From NCBI GenBank assembly GCA_036269895.1, contig DATBDN010000052.1, positions 1 to 53,955 of the forward strand: a DNA stretch of 53,955 bases, given 5' to 3'. Under the pieces are notes generated by a model. It did no database searches. It was not told the origin of the DNA and saw only the letters and a program-made list of their open reading frames with translations. Each line of letters starts with the position of its first letter. The first letter of the stretch is position 1. Source of the DNA: DATBDN01 sp036269895. GTDB taxonomy: Bacteria; Actinomycetota; Thermoleophilia; Solirubrobacterales; Thermoleophilaceae. Below, one piece after another: positions 1 through 7,647 of this stretch. The position numbers and the translations under genes are program-made.

Positions 1-129
1 CTGGCGATCGTCTGCGCCGACCAGAACATCTGCAAGATCTTTGAGATCACCGGCCTCGACCGCGTCTTCCCGATCCACGGGAGCCGCGAGGAGGCGCTGC
101 AGGCGGTCTCCGCTGCCGCAGAGGGCTAG
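1..129 (+). CDS. STAS-domain anti-sigma factor antagonist, C-terminal end (partial)
   Basis: The window opens inside a reading frame that stops at TAG 127-129. The 42 residues seen include FEITGLDRVFPIHGSREEAL, which matches the last helix-strand part of STAS proteins of the SpoIIAA/RsbV type. In that family the phosphorylatable serine lies upstream, outside this window. Such proteins bind RsbW-like kinases to free a sigma factor; a degenerate RsbW-like gene lies at 20175-20567, but no direct link is shown. The family call is fairly secure from the conserved tail, but the partner and full length cannot be judged. Confidence 0.7.
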   Translation: MAIVCADQNICKIFEITGLDRVFPIHGSREEALQAVSAAAEG

Positions 130-189
130 GGCCACCCGGCCACGCCCCCTGACGCGCCAAAGGACGGCAGATATCCTTCGTCGTTCCCC

Positions 190-262
<73 letters not shown>

Positions 263-271
263 TCGCGAAGG

Positions 272-291
272 CCCGCTCTGGCGGGGTTTTT
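272..291 (+). terminator. Rho-independent terminator of tRNA-Lys
   Basis: The stem CCCGC (272-276) pairs with GCGGG (281-285) around loop TCTG and is followed by GTTTTT (286-291). It lies 10 nt past the tRNA 3' end. It would also separate the tRNA from the minus-strand TIR gene that ends at 317. Confidence 0.75.
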
Positions 292-316
292 CGTTGGCTG
301 TGCCCGTGATGCCCGC

Positions 317-1198
317 CTACCGCTGCTTCGGCCACGCTTCTGCCGGTAGCGGCTCGGGGCTCTCCAGGTAAACCGGCTCGCCGTCGACGTAAACGGACGC
401 CCACACGATCCGGGAGAAGCTCGACTTCCAATTCAACAGAGCCTCGGACTGTCCAGCCGGCGTTCGCAGCGTGAACGTAGCCACGAGGCCGTATTTCGCC
501 GGCTTGGCTCCCCTGTACTGGATGGTCTTGTCCTCAACCGTGACCTTGTCAACCAACCTTCCTCTGTGCAGGCTGATCGGGAAGCGCCAATGGCGAAACG
601 AGAGCTCAAACGCTCGCTCTCGCTCAGTGTTCGTCAGGACCGTCATGCGCCACTCGGTCGGACGGGCCCCGCTCGCGAGTCGGTGCGCTAGTGCAATGCC
701 GCTCGGGTCCGACTCCAAGCTCGCGCTGAACCTCGCCATCACCTCGTCGGCAGGGGCCGTCTCATCGCCGCGCACTGCGGCCTCGAGACGGTCCATCAAC
801 TCCTCCACTTGGGCATGCCAACCCGTCTCGGAGAGATCTATTGCATGGCGGTGCGTGAGCGCGCTGAGGTCGTCGGGCAGGTCCGACGGAGCGGGCATCG
901 TTGCCCCCTCGACCAGGACTGGGATGACGCGCACGTCCTGCGCGAGTGCGTGGGCGATCTCCAACCGCACCCAGTCGCCCGGCTCGTTGAGCCTGGGTGA
1001 GACCCAGTCGCTTCCAATCACAGCGACCAGGGCGTCGGAGCGGGCCACGGTTTCTTCGATGGCCTGCGCGAAGTCCCCCCCCGGCCTCATGCTGTCGAGA
1101 TCCTTGAAGACGCTGTCCTCGCCGAACCGCTGCACAAGCTGGTCGTACAAACGGCCCGCGTGACCCGCAGCATCGCTGCGGCGATAGCTGATGAAAAT
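317..1198 (-). CDS. TIR-domain protein with non-canonical start
   Basis: The frame encodes a TIR domain beginning TIFISYRRSDAAGHAGRLYD (BB-loop type ISYRR), continuing VFKDLDSMRPGGDF and VAVIGSDWV, over about the first 130 residues. The last 150 residues form a domain I do not recognise. Bacterial TIR domains often cleave NAD+ in stress or phage defence; that role is inference here. No ATG, GTG, TTG or CTG lies between the in-frame TGA (1211-1213) and the TIR motif. The first usual start, TTG at 1150, would remove the conserved first strand. I place the start at ATT 1198. A rare start, an indel near 1200-1205, or a recently broken gene are all possible. Confidence 0.75.
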   Translation of the reverse strand: MFISYRRSDAAGHAGRLYDQLVQRFGEDSVFKDLDSMRPGGDFAQAIEETVARSDALVAVIGSDWVSPRLNEPGDWVRLEIAHALAQDVRVIPVLVEGATMPAPSDLPDDLSALTHRHAIDLSETGWHAQVEELMDRLEAAVRGDETAPADEVMARFSASLESDPSGIALAHRLASGARPTEWRMTVLTNTERERAFELSFRHWRFPISLHRGRLVDKVTVEDKTIQYRGAKPAKYGLVATFTLRTPAGQSEALLNWKSSFSRIVWASVYVDGEPVYLESPEPLPAEAWPKQR

Positions 1199-1210
1199 GG
1201 TGGGCGTCGC

Positions 1211-1492
1211 TCAGCTTCCGTTCAGAGCGTCTTGAGCCGAGTGTCCCACCCCGAACCTCGCAGGTCTACGCGAACGCGCGTTCGTGAAGCGTGAGCGGCT
1301 CGGGACGAGGCGCGCCGACCAGCGATGCCTGCCGCTGCGGCAAGTGATCGTATCGCCGTACTGCGGGACCCCGTTCTCGATGCCCTTGAAGGGCCGGAAG
1401 CTCATGGACCAGGATGCGGTGCCCGATGCGCGTCGCGGCGAGACGGTGCCCTTGACCGCGACCGCCGAGCTGCTCGACTGCTCTCGCGTCAT
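1211..1492 (-). CDS. hypothetical protein upstream of TIR gene
   Basis: This is a 93-residue frame with an ATG start at 1492 that overlaps the stop of the signal-peptide-like ORF as ATGA. Third positions are strongly G/C, as in real genes here. It has a distinctive core around FRPFKGIENGVPQYGDTITC but is Arg/Ser-rich, and I recognise no family. Its TGA stop is in the same frame as, and only 12 nt before, the first TIR motif codon. It may be a real partner of the TIR gene, part of a broken longer gene, or spurious. Confidence 0.35.
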   Translation of the reverse strand: MTREQSSSSAVAVKGTVSPRRASGTASWSMSFRPFKGIENGVPQYGDTITCRSGRHRWSARLVPSRSRFTNARSRRPARFGVGHSAQDALNGS

Positions 1493-1677
1493 CTCGAAGC
1501 GGCCGCCTGGCGAGCACCGCTCCCGCCAAACGCGCTGCCGGCGACGAGCAACGGAAGCGAGACGGCGAGCGTGACGAGCAGCGCGAGCCTTTTCTGTTCA
1601 GTAGCCGTGGCCGCTGTGCACCGTCTGACGCACGTCCTTCCCCGCGCTTCGGTCGCGCAGATCGATGATCGACCCAT
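1489..1677 (-). CDS. small ORF with signal-peptide-like segment (doubtful)
   Basis: The second half of this frame reads EQKRLALLVTLAVSLPLLVA, a convincing signal peptide or membrane segment, followed by GSAFGGSGARQ and a stop. The only usual start (ATG 1677) lies inside the glutamate decarboxylase gene in another frame, so the true start is unclear. It ends in ATGA overlap with the next ORF. One explanation is the N-terminus of a secreted protein whose body (1211-1492 frame) was separated by a frameshift. No function can be given. Confidence 0.25.
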   Translation of the reverse strand: MGRSSICATEARGRTCVRRCTAATATEQKRLALLVTLAVSLPLLVAGSAFGGSGARQAAASR

Positions 1678-3013
1678 GGAAGTCGTCCGCCAGGGCGTCG
1701 ACGAGCTCGCGGGTCTGGTTGACCTTCACGAGCATCCGGAGGATCTGCTGGTCCTCGTTCGCCGGCGGTAGGTGATAGGCCGGCACCATCCAGCCGCGCC
1801 GCTTCGCCAGCTCGCCGACCAGGTCGGAGCCCGTGAACGGCTCGTCCTCACGTACACGCGCAATCACGAGCGGCAGCCGTGGAGCGCCCGTTATCAGCTC
1901 GAGCGCGTCCTCCTCTGCGAGCCGTGACGCAAGCGCGGCAGCGTTCGTGTCCATGGCGCGTATCAATGATTCGTAGCCCGCGCGGCCGTGGCGGATGAAG
2001 TTGTAGTACTGGGCGAGGATGAACGCGGAGCTGCCTGAGAAGTTCAGCGTGAACGTTGCGTCGCGCTCGCCCAGGTAGTCCTCGTAGAAGACGAGGTCGT
2101 CGGGCAGCTGCTGGTCGTCGCGGAAGACGAGCCAGCCGACGCCTGGATAGACCAGGCCGAACTTGTGGCCCGAGGCGTTGATCGACTTGACCGACGGCAG
2201 ACGGAAGTCCCACTCGAAGTCCGGGTCGGAGAACGGGAAGACGAACCCGCCACTCGCGCCGTCGATGTGCATCGGCACGTCGAGGCCGCGTCCGGCCAGC
2301 TCTTGCAGCATCGAGTCGATTCCGGCCACATCGTCACAGTCGCCTGTGAACGTCGTCCCGACGACGGCCACGACGCCGATCGTGTTCTCGTCGATTTGCG
2401 GGCCCAGGTCATCGGGCCCGACCGTGTAACGGCCTGATGCAAGCGGGACCTGGCGCGGCTCCACGTCGAAGTAGCGGCAGAACTTGTCCCACACGACGTG
2501 GACGTCGGCGCCGTAGACCAGGTTCGGCTGGTCGACGGGCTTTCCGGCGGCCTCACGCGCGTTCTTCCAGCGCCACTTCATGGCGAGCGCGCCGAGCATC
2601 ACTGCCTCGGACGAGCCGGCGCAGGCGGTGCCCGGCGCGTCCGGTTCGCCGTCGCCGTGGTAGAGCGAATGCAACATCCGCACACAGCGCTTCGAGATCT
2701 CAGCCGTGCGCGGGTACTCAGCGTGGTCGATGTAGTTGCGATGCAGGTTCGCGGCGATGACCGCGCGCGCCTCCGGTTCCATGAACGTCGTCACGAATGT
2801 GGCGAGGTTCTTCATCGGGTCGCCGTCGAGCAGTACCTCCGACTCGAGCACTGCCAGCGCCGAGCGTGGATCGAGGCTGTGCTCCGGCAGCTGTCGACTG
2901 GGCGCCGACTGGGTGAAGTAGCGCTCGGCGATGTGCGCGTCGTAGCCGATGTCGGTGTCGGCGGCGCCACCGTTGTGCCGGCTGTTCTGGGTCGTCTGTT
3001 GTTCGTCGAGCAT
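1598..3013 (-). CDS. gadB: glutamate decarboxylase (PLP-dependent)
   Basis: The product converts L-glutamate to GABA and CO2, using a proton; in the cytoplasm this can serve acid resistance or GABA metabolism. It is a group II PLP decarboxylase with the family landmarks PMKNLATFVTTFMEPEA near the N-terminus, HRNYIDHAEYPRT, GSSEAVMLGALAMKWRW, MHIDGASGGFVFPF and the cofactor lysine in INASGHKFGLVYPG (about K284). The length of 471 residues fits the family (about 466). I chose ATG 3013 (MLDEQQ) because GAGAG lies 8 nt before it; an upstream ATG at 3079 has no ribosome site. No antiporter gene (gadC) is adjacent, so acid resistance is not proven. Confidence 0.93.
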   Translation of the reverse strand: MLDEQQTTQNSRHNGGAADTDIGYDAHIAERYFTQSAPSRQLPEHSLDPRSALAVLESEVLLDGDPMKNLATFVTTFMEPEARAVIAANLHRNYIDHAEYPRTAEISKRCVRMLHSLYHGDGEPDAPGTACAGSSEAVMLGALAMKWRWKNAREAAGKPVDQPNLVYGADVHVVWDKFCRYFDVEPRQVPLASGRYTVGPDDLGPQIDENTIGVVAVVGTTFTGDCDDVAGIDSMLQELAGRGLDVPMHIDGASGGFVFPFSDPDFEWDFRLPSVKSINASGHKFGLVYPGVGWLVFRDDQQLPDDLVFYEDYLGERDATFTLNFSGSSAFILAQYYNFIRHGRAGYESLIRAMDTNAAALASRLAEEDALELITGAPRLPLVIARVREDEPFTGSDLVGELAKRRGWMVPAYHLPPANEDQQILRMLVKVNQTRELVDALADDFHGSIIDLRDRSAGKDVRQTVHSGHGY

Positions 3014-3091
3014 CGTGCGACTCTCGCGGAATCGCGGCAACGAGTCCAGGGGGTGCGCGGGCCGATCAGGTGGATGCACGCACGAGCGCGC

Positions 3092-3331
3092 CTAACGCCC
3101 GATAAGGGCGAGCTTCTCGGCCCGCGAGAGCTTCTTGATCCGCGCCTCCTCGCGCAGCGCGGCCGAGCGGTCGGCGGTCGGCAGCAGCAGCGCGTATTCG
3201 ACCGGGCGTCGCTGCTGCGTGTAGCGGCTGGCCGTGCCCGCCTGGTGCTGGCGCAGCCGCCGCTCCGGGTCGGTCGTCCAGCCGCAGTAGAGGCTGCCGT
3301 CGGCGCAACGCAGCAGGTAGACGAAGGCCAC
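3092..3331 (-). CDS. GIY-YIG nuclease-like protein (UPF0213/YhbQ type)
   Basis: This 79-residue protein consists of one GIY-YIG domain: VYLLRCADGSLYCGWTTDPE at the N-terminus, then the RRLRQHQAG arginine motif, YTQQRRPVEY, and ARIKKLSRAEKLALI at the C-terminus. YhbQ-type proteins are small DNA-acting nucleases or nuclease-like proteins of uncertain role. Here the first motif is VYLL...LYCGWT rather than strict GIY...YIG, as is normal for this subfamily. The start is GTG 3331. It is divergent from the aminotransferase at 3392 with about 60 bp between them. Confidence 0.85.
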   Translation of the reverse strand: MAFVYLLRCADGSLYCGWTTDPERRLRQHQAGTASRYTQQRRPVEYALLLPTADRSAALREEARIKKLSRAEKLALIGR

Positions 3332-3377
3332 GGCTGAAGCTTCGCGTACGCACGGGCGTCTCCTCTGGCGCAGGTCG

Positions 3378-3383
3378 TAGGCT
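3378..3383 (+). promoter_or_regulatory. putative -10 hexamer for leaderless aminotransferase mRNA
   Basis: TAGGCT fits the TAnnnT -10 pattern and ends 8 nt before the ATG at 3392, where no Shine-Dalgarno sequence is present. Confidence 0.45.
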
Positions 3384-3391
3384 CACTGGAC

Positions 3392-4198
3392 ATGAGCGAG
3401 CTCGCATCCCTCGACGGCCGCATTGCGCCAGCGGAGGAGACGTTCGTCCCCGCCACCGACGAAGGGCTGCTGCGCGGCGACGGCGTGTTCGAGGTGATCC
3501 GCGTCTACGACGGGGCGCCGTTCGCGCTGGCGGACCATCTCGCGCGTATCGAGCGCTCGGCGGCCAACCTCCGGCTGCAGCTGCCGCCGACCGAGCTGTT
3601 GCGCGACGAGGCGCTCCAGCTGCTGGCGCAGCGAGACGAGCACTTCGACGGCGCGCTGCGGATCCTCGTCACGCGCGGCGGCCGTCGCCTGCTCCTGACC
3701 GAGCCGCTGCCCGCGTCCTCCGCGGCTGACAGCGTCCGGCTCGGGGTCGTCACGTTCTCGCCCACGCGCGTGCTCGATGGCATCAAGTCGTTGTCATACG
3801 GCGGCAACATGCTCGCGAGCCGGCTGGCGCGCGAGCGCGGTTTCGACGAGGCGCTGCTCGTGACCCCTCACGGACGCGTGCTCGAGGCCCCGACGTCGTC
3901 GATCTTCTGGGTTGACCAGGGCGGGACGCTCTGCACGCCGCCGCTGGACGAGCACATCCTGGCGTCGATCACGCGCGATCGGGTGCTGCGCCTGCTCGAT
4001 GTGGACGAGCGACCAGCCACGCTCGACGACGTCCGCGACGCCGCCGAGGCGTTCCTGGCGTCGACCACGCGCGAGGTCCAGGCGGTGGCGGCGATCGAGG
4101 ACCGCGAGCTTCCGACGGCGGCGGGGGAGCGTACGAGCGAAGCCGCGCAGGCACTCCGGCGGCACATCGAGGAAGAGCTTCAGGCGGTCAAGGCGTAG
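3392..4198 (+). CDS. class IV PLP aminotransferase (ADC lyase / branched-chain type)
   Basis: The 268-residue protein has the fold-type IV pattern: DEGLLRGDGVFEVIRVYDG near the start, the PLP lysine in LDGIKSLSYGGNMLASRLA (about residue 135), then GRVLEAPTSSIFWV, which is the phosphate-binding signature. Members are D-amino acid or branched-chain aminotransferases, or aminodeoxychorismate lyase (PabC, making 4-aminobenzoate). The sequence alone does not decide; the short length and the IKSLSYGGNM segment lean toward PabC-like proteins. No pabA or pabB gene is nearby. The ATG at 3392 directly follows a -10-like TAGGCT and there is no ribosome site, suggesting a leaderless transcript. Confidence 0.82.
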   Translation: MSELASLDGRIAPAEETFVPATDEGLLRGDGVFEVIRVYDGAPFALADHLARIERSAANLRLQLPPTELLRDEALQLLAQRDEHFDGALRILVTRGGRRLLLTEPLPASSAADSVRLGVVTFSPTRVLDGIKSLSYGGNMLASRLARERGFDEALLVTPHGRVLEAPTSSIFWVDQGGTLCTPPLDEHILASITRDRVLRLLDVDERPATLDDVRDAAEAFLASTTREVQAVAAIEDRELPTAAGERTSEAAQALRRHIEEELQAVKA

Positions 4199-4289
4199 GC
4201 CGCGAGCGCTGGTCGCCGTCGACCTTGTACGTGATGTACCAGGCCAGGTGGGTCACCCCGCCCCAGGCCTTCCCCAGCAGCCGCCGCAT
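4188..4289 (-). CDS. possible 33-residue small protein
   Basis: A short frame starts at ATG 4289 and ends at TGA 4188, overlapping the aminotransferase tail by 11 bp on the other strand. Almost all third codon positions are G or C. The predicted peptide has a Trp/Tyr-rich hydrophobic centre (AWGGVTHLAWYITY) and a charged tail (KVDGDQRSRP). There is no clear ribosome site. It could be a small membrane-associated protein or chance. Confidence 0.3.
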   Translation of the reverse strand: MRRLLGKAWGGVTHLAWYITYKVDGDQRSRPTP

Positions 4290-4328
4290 CGGATCGGACA
4301 ATAGACAATCCCCTTAACAAGTGACGCA

Positions 4329-5402
4329 GTGTTGATAGCGACTGTCGTGGGAAACCGGCCGCAGTTCGTGAAGGCGGCCGCGGTATCGCGCAAATTGCGG
4401 GAGAAGACCGACGAAGTGCTCATCCACACCGGTCAGCACTACGACGACGAGCTCAGCCAGATCTTCTTCGACGAGCTCGGAATCCCTGCGCCTGACCGCC
4501 AGCTTGACATCCACGACGGGTCGAACAGCGACCAGACGGGGCGGATGATCGCGGCGCTCGCAACCGCGTTCGCCGAGATCGTGCCGAGCCGCGTGCTCGT
4601 CTACGGCGACACGAACTCGACCCTTGCCGGCGCCCTGGCCGCGGCGCAGATGCGCATTCCCGTCGCCCACGTCGAGGCCGGAATGCGCGCGTTCGATCGC
4701 ATGATGCCCGAGGAGCTCAACCGCGTCCTCGCCGACCACGCGAGCGACATGTTCTTCTGCTCGACGACGACCGCCGTCGAGAACCTGACGGCCGAGAACA
4801 TCAGGCACAACGTCCACCTGGTCGGCGACGTGATGGCGGACGTCGCGCTCTCGTTCCTGCCGATCGCCGAGGAGCGTTCGACGGCGCTCGAGGACAATGG
4901 CGTGACGCCCGGCGAGTACCTGTTGATGACCGTGCACCGCGCGGGCAACGTGGACGTGCCCGAGCGGCTCGAGCGCGTGGTCTCGCTGGCCGAGCGGCTG
5001 CCGCTCCCGGCAGTGTTCCCGGTGCACCCGCGCACTTGCGCGCGGCTGCGCGCCGCCGGGCTGCAAGAGCGCCTCGAGGCGGCCGTGACGGTGACGCATC
5101 CGCTGGGCTACCTCGACTTCCTGAAGCTCGCTCGTCACGCGAGGGCCGTTCTGACCGACTCCGGTGGCGTGCAGAAGGAGGCCTACCTGCTCGAGACGCC
5201 GTGCGTGACGCTTCGGGACACCACGGAGTGGGTGGAGACCGTCGAACTGGGCTGGAACGTGCTCGTCGGCGTGGACGTGGACGCCGCGCTGACGGCGTTG
5301 ACGCGCCGACCCCCGGCCCGTGAGCGACCGGATCTGTACGGCGGTGGGCACGCGGCCGAGCGAATTCGCGACGTACTGGCTGCCTACACTCACTCGCGAT
5401 GA
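4329..5402 (+). CDS. wecB: UDP-N-acetylglucosamine 2-epimerase (non-hydrolysing)
   Basis: The product interconverts UDP-GlcNAc and UDP-ManNAc in the cytoplasm for surface polysaccharide synthesis. Family landmarks are VVGNRPQFVKAAAVSRKL at the start, HTGQHYDDELSQIFFDELG, VYGDTNSTLAGALAA, HVEAGMRAFDRMMPEELNR, LMTVHRAGNVD and TDSGGVQKEAYLLETPCVTLR near the C-terminus. The length of 357 residues is typical (about 370). The start is GTG 4329, which has no clear ribosome site. The stop overlaps the next gene as ATGA, so the two are probably translationally coupled. Confidence 0.93.
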   Translation: MLIATVVGNRPQFVKAAAVSRKLREKTDEVLIHTGQHYDDELSQIFFDELGIPAPDRQLDIHDGSNSDQTGRMIAALATAFAEIVPSRVLVYGDTNSTLAGALAAAQMRIPVAHVEAGMRAFDRMMPEELNRVLADHASDMFFCSTTTAVENLTAENIRHNVHLVGDVMADVALSFLPIAEERSTALEDNGVTPGEYLLMTVHRAGNVDVPERLERVVSLAERLPLPAVFPVHPRTCARLRAAGLQERLEAAVTVTHPLGYLDFLKLARHARAVLTDSGGVQKEAYLLETPCVTLRDTTEWVETVELGWNVLVGVDVDAALTALTRRPPARERPDLYGGGHAAERIRDVLAAYTHSR

Positions 5403-6649
5403 AGGTCGGAATCATCGGCATGGGCTACGTCGGCCTGCCGCTGGCGGTTGCCTTCGCCGAGGCGGGCCATGACGTCTGGGGCGTCGAGGTCGACCCGGTG
5501 CGGGTGGCGGCGCTCGGCCGCGGCGAGTCCTACATCGAGGACATTCCCTCGGCGCGCCTCGAGGCGGTGCTCGCGCGCCTGCACGCGACCACGCGCTACG
5601 CCGACCTCGCCCAGGTCGACGCCGCCGTGATCGCCGTGCCGACCCCGTTGACGCGCAACCGCGAGCCCGACCTCTCGCCGCTCGAGGACGCGGCCGCGCG
5701 GCTCGGCGAGGTGCTCCAGCACGGCCAGCTGGTCGTGCTCGAGTCGACCACCTACCCCGGCACGACGCGCGAGAAGCTCGTGCCGCTGCTCGAGGAGCGC
5801 TCCGGGCTCAAGGCCGGCGCCGACTTCAACGTCGCCTTCTCGCCCGAGCGCGTCGACCCCGGCCGCACCGACTACACGCTGCGCAACACGCCGAAGATCG
5901 TCGGCGGGCTGACCGACGCCTGCCTCGAGCGCGCGCTCGCGTTCTACCGCCAGGTCTGCGACGAGCTCGTGCCGGTCTCGGCGCCGGAGCCGGCCGAGCT
6001 CGCCAAGCTGCTCGAGAACGTCTTCCGCTCGGTCAACATCGCGCTCGTCAACGAGCTTGCGATCCTCTGCGACCGGATGGGGATCGACATCTGGGAGGTC
6101 GTCGAGGCGGCCGCCACCAAGCCCTACGGCTTCATGCGCTTCGAACCCGGCCCGGGGATGGGCGGCCACTGCCTGCCGGTCGACCCCTTCTACCTGGCCT
6201 GGAAGGCGCGCGAGTACGACACCCCGACCGAGTTCATCGAGCTCGCCGGCGAGGTCAACCAGACGATGCCGTACTTCTGCGCCGACAAGATCACCGGCGC
6301 GCTCAACGACCACGCCAAGCCGGTGCGCGGCTCGCGGATCGTCGTGATCGGCGTCGCCTACAAGGCCGGCGTCGCAGACCTGCGCGAGTCGCCGGGGCTG
6401 AAGATCCTGCGCATCCTGCACGCACGCGGCGCCGAGGTCGTCTTCCACGACGACTACGTCTCAGAGCTCGAGCAGTTCGGGCTCGTCTCCGAGCCGCTCG
6501 AGGTGGCGCTCGCGGGCGCCGACTGTGCGGTGATCGTGACCGCTCATCCGGAGCTCGACGTCGAGCGCGTCGTGCGCGACGCGCCGCTCGTCGTCGACTT
6601 TCGCGGCGTCACGCGCGGGATCGAGGCGGCGAACCTGGTTCGGCTGTGA
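5399..6649 (+). CDS. wecC: nucleotide-sugar 6-dehydrogenase (UDP-ManNAc dehydrogenase type)
   Basis: This enzyme oxidises the C6 alcohol of a UDP-sugar to a uronic acid in two NAD+-dependent steps. The Rossmann motif GMGYVGLPLA is at residues 7-16, STTYPGTT and FSPERVDPG follow, and the catalytic cysteine is in GPGMGGHCLPVDPF (about C258). A C-terminal UDP-binding domain contains VIGVAYKAGVADLRESP. Coupling to an upstream UDP-GlcNAc 2-epimerase makes UDP-ManNAc the likely substrate, giving UDP-ManNAcA. UDP-glucose or UDP-GlcNAc remain possible from sequence alone. The length of 416 residues is typical. Confidence 0.88.
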   Translation: MKVGIIGMGYVGLPLAVAFAEAGHDVWGVEVDPVRVAALGRGESYIEDIPSARLEAVLARLHATTRYADLAQVDAAVIAVPTPLTRNREPDLSPLEDAAARLGEVLQHGQLVVLESTTYPGTTREKLVPLLEERSGLKAGADFNVAFSPERVDPGRTDYTLRNTPKIVGGLTDACLERALAFYRQVCDELVPVSAPEPAELAKLLENVFRSVNIALVNELAILCDRMGIDIWEVVEAAATKPYGFMRFEPGPGMGGHCLPVDPFYLAWKAREYDTPTEFIELAGEVNQTMPYFCADKITGALNDHAKPVRGSRIVVIGVAYKAGVADLRESPGLKILRILHARGAEVVFHDDYVSELEQFGLVSEPLEVALAGADCAVIVTAHPELDVERVVRDAPLVVDFRGVTRGIEAANLVRL

Positions 6650-7647
6650 GCCCGGTCAGCGTCGGGGTCGTAGGCCTCGGCTACTGGGGCCCCAACCTCG
6701 CCCGCAACTTCGACCGGCTCGGCGACACCGACTTGCGCTGGATCTGCGACGCGTCGGACGATGCGCGCGACCGTTGGGCGCCGCAGTTTCCGCGCGCCCG
6801 CGTCACGGGCGAGATCGACGAGCTGCTGGCCGACGACGAGCTCGACGCCGTGGCCATTGCGGCACCTGTCCCGTTCCACGCCGATCTGGCGGTGAAGGTG
6901 CTGGCCGCAGGCAAGCACTGCTTCGTCGAGAAGCCGCTCGCGCAGTCGGTGGCGGATGCCGAGCGTGTCGTCGAGGCGGCCGAGCAGACCGACAAGGTGC
7001 TGATGGTCGGCCACCTGCTCGAGTACCACCCGGGTGTGCGCAAGCTCAAGGAGGTCGCCGAGTCGGGGGCACTCGGAGACATCCGCTACATCTACGGCAA
7101 CCGCCTCAACCTCGGCAAGCTACGACCGGACGAGAACGCGCTCTGGTCGCTCGGCGCGCACGACGTCTCGGTGCTGCTGCACCTCGCCAGCGAGGAGCCT
7201 GACGAGCTACATGCGTTCGGCGAGAGCTACATGCGTCCACCGATCGAGGACGTCGTGTTCTGCTACCTGCGTTTCCCGTCCGGCCTGATGGCGCACCTGC
7301 ACCTGTCGTGGCTCGACCCGCATAAGGAAAGGCGCTTTACAATCGTCGGGTCGGACAAGATGGCCACCTTCGACGACATGGAGCTGGAGCAGAAGCTCGT
7401 CATCTACGACAAGGGCTTCGACCAGGACTACAGCTCTTATGGCGAGTACATCGCGCGCTCGGGGGACGTCTGGAGCCCGAGCATCCCGAACGAAGAACCG
7501 CTGCGAATCGAGTGCCGCCACTTCGCCGAGTGCGTACGCGATGGCAAGACGCCGGTGTCCGACGGCCGCAGCGGCCTGCGCGTGGTGCGCGTGCTCGAGG
7601 GTCTTCAGCAGTCTCTCGAGGGGAGCATGCGTGCTCCGGCCGTCTGA
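6646..7647 (+). CDS. Gfo/Idh/MocA-family sugar oxidoreductase
   Basis: An NAD(P)-binding domain opens with GVVGLGYWGPNLARNF, followed by the catalytic-lysine motif HCFVEKPLAQSVADAE (about residues 88-103) and GHLLEYHPGVRKLKE. The length of 333 residues is typical. It overlaps the dehydrogenase stop (GTGA at 6646-6649). In WbpB-type pathways such a gene oxidises a UDP-hexuronic acid at C3, and the adjacent acyltransferase resembles WbpD, which fits a 3-amino-sugar acid route. The dedicated aminotransferase (WbpE) is not in this operon, so the exact substrate is inference. Confidence 0.85.
   Translation: MSPVSVGVVGLGYWGPNLARNFDRLGDTDLRWICDASDDARDRWAPQFPRARVTGEIDELLADDELDAVAIAAPVPFHADLAVKVLAAGKHCFVEKPLAQSVADAERVVEAAEQTDKVLMVGHLLEYHPGVRKLKEVAESGALGDIRYIYGNRLNLGKLRPDENALWSLGAHDVSVLLHLASEEPDELHAFGESYMRPPIEDVVFCYLRFPSGLMAHLHLSWLDPHKERRFTIVGSDKMATFDDMELEQKLVIYDKGFDQDYSSYGEYIARSGDVWSPSIPNEEPLRIECRHFAECVRDGKTPVSDGRSGLRVVRVLEGLQQSLEGSMRAPAV

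Noticed and set aside
471..1163. Long plus-strand ORF opposite the TIR gene
   Set aside because: It is the antisense shadow of a clear TIR domain frame; its protein is Ser/Arg-rich with no motif.
1284..1574. Plus-strand 96-residue ORF
   Set aside because: It overlaps minus-strand frames with better signals and has no ribosome site or recognisable domain.
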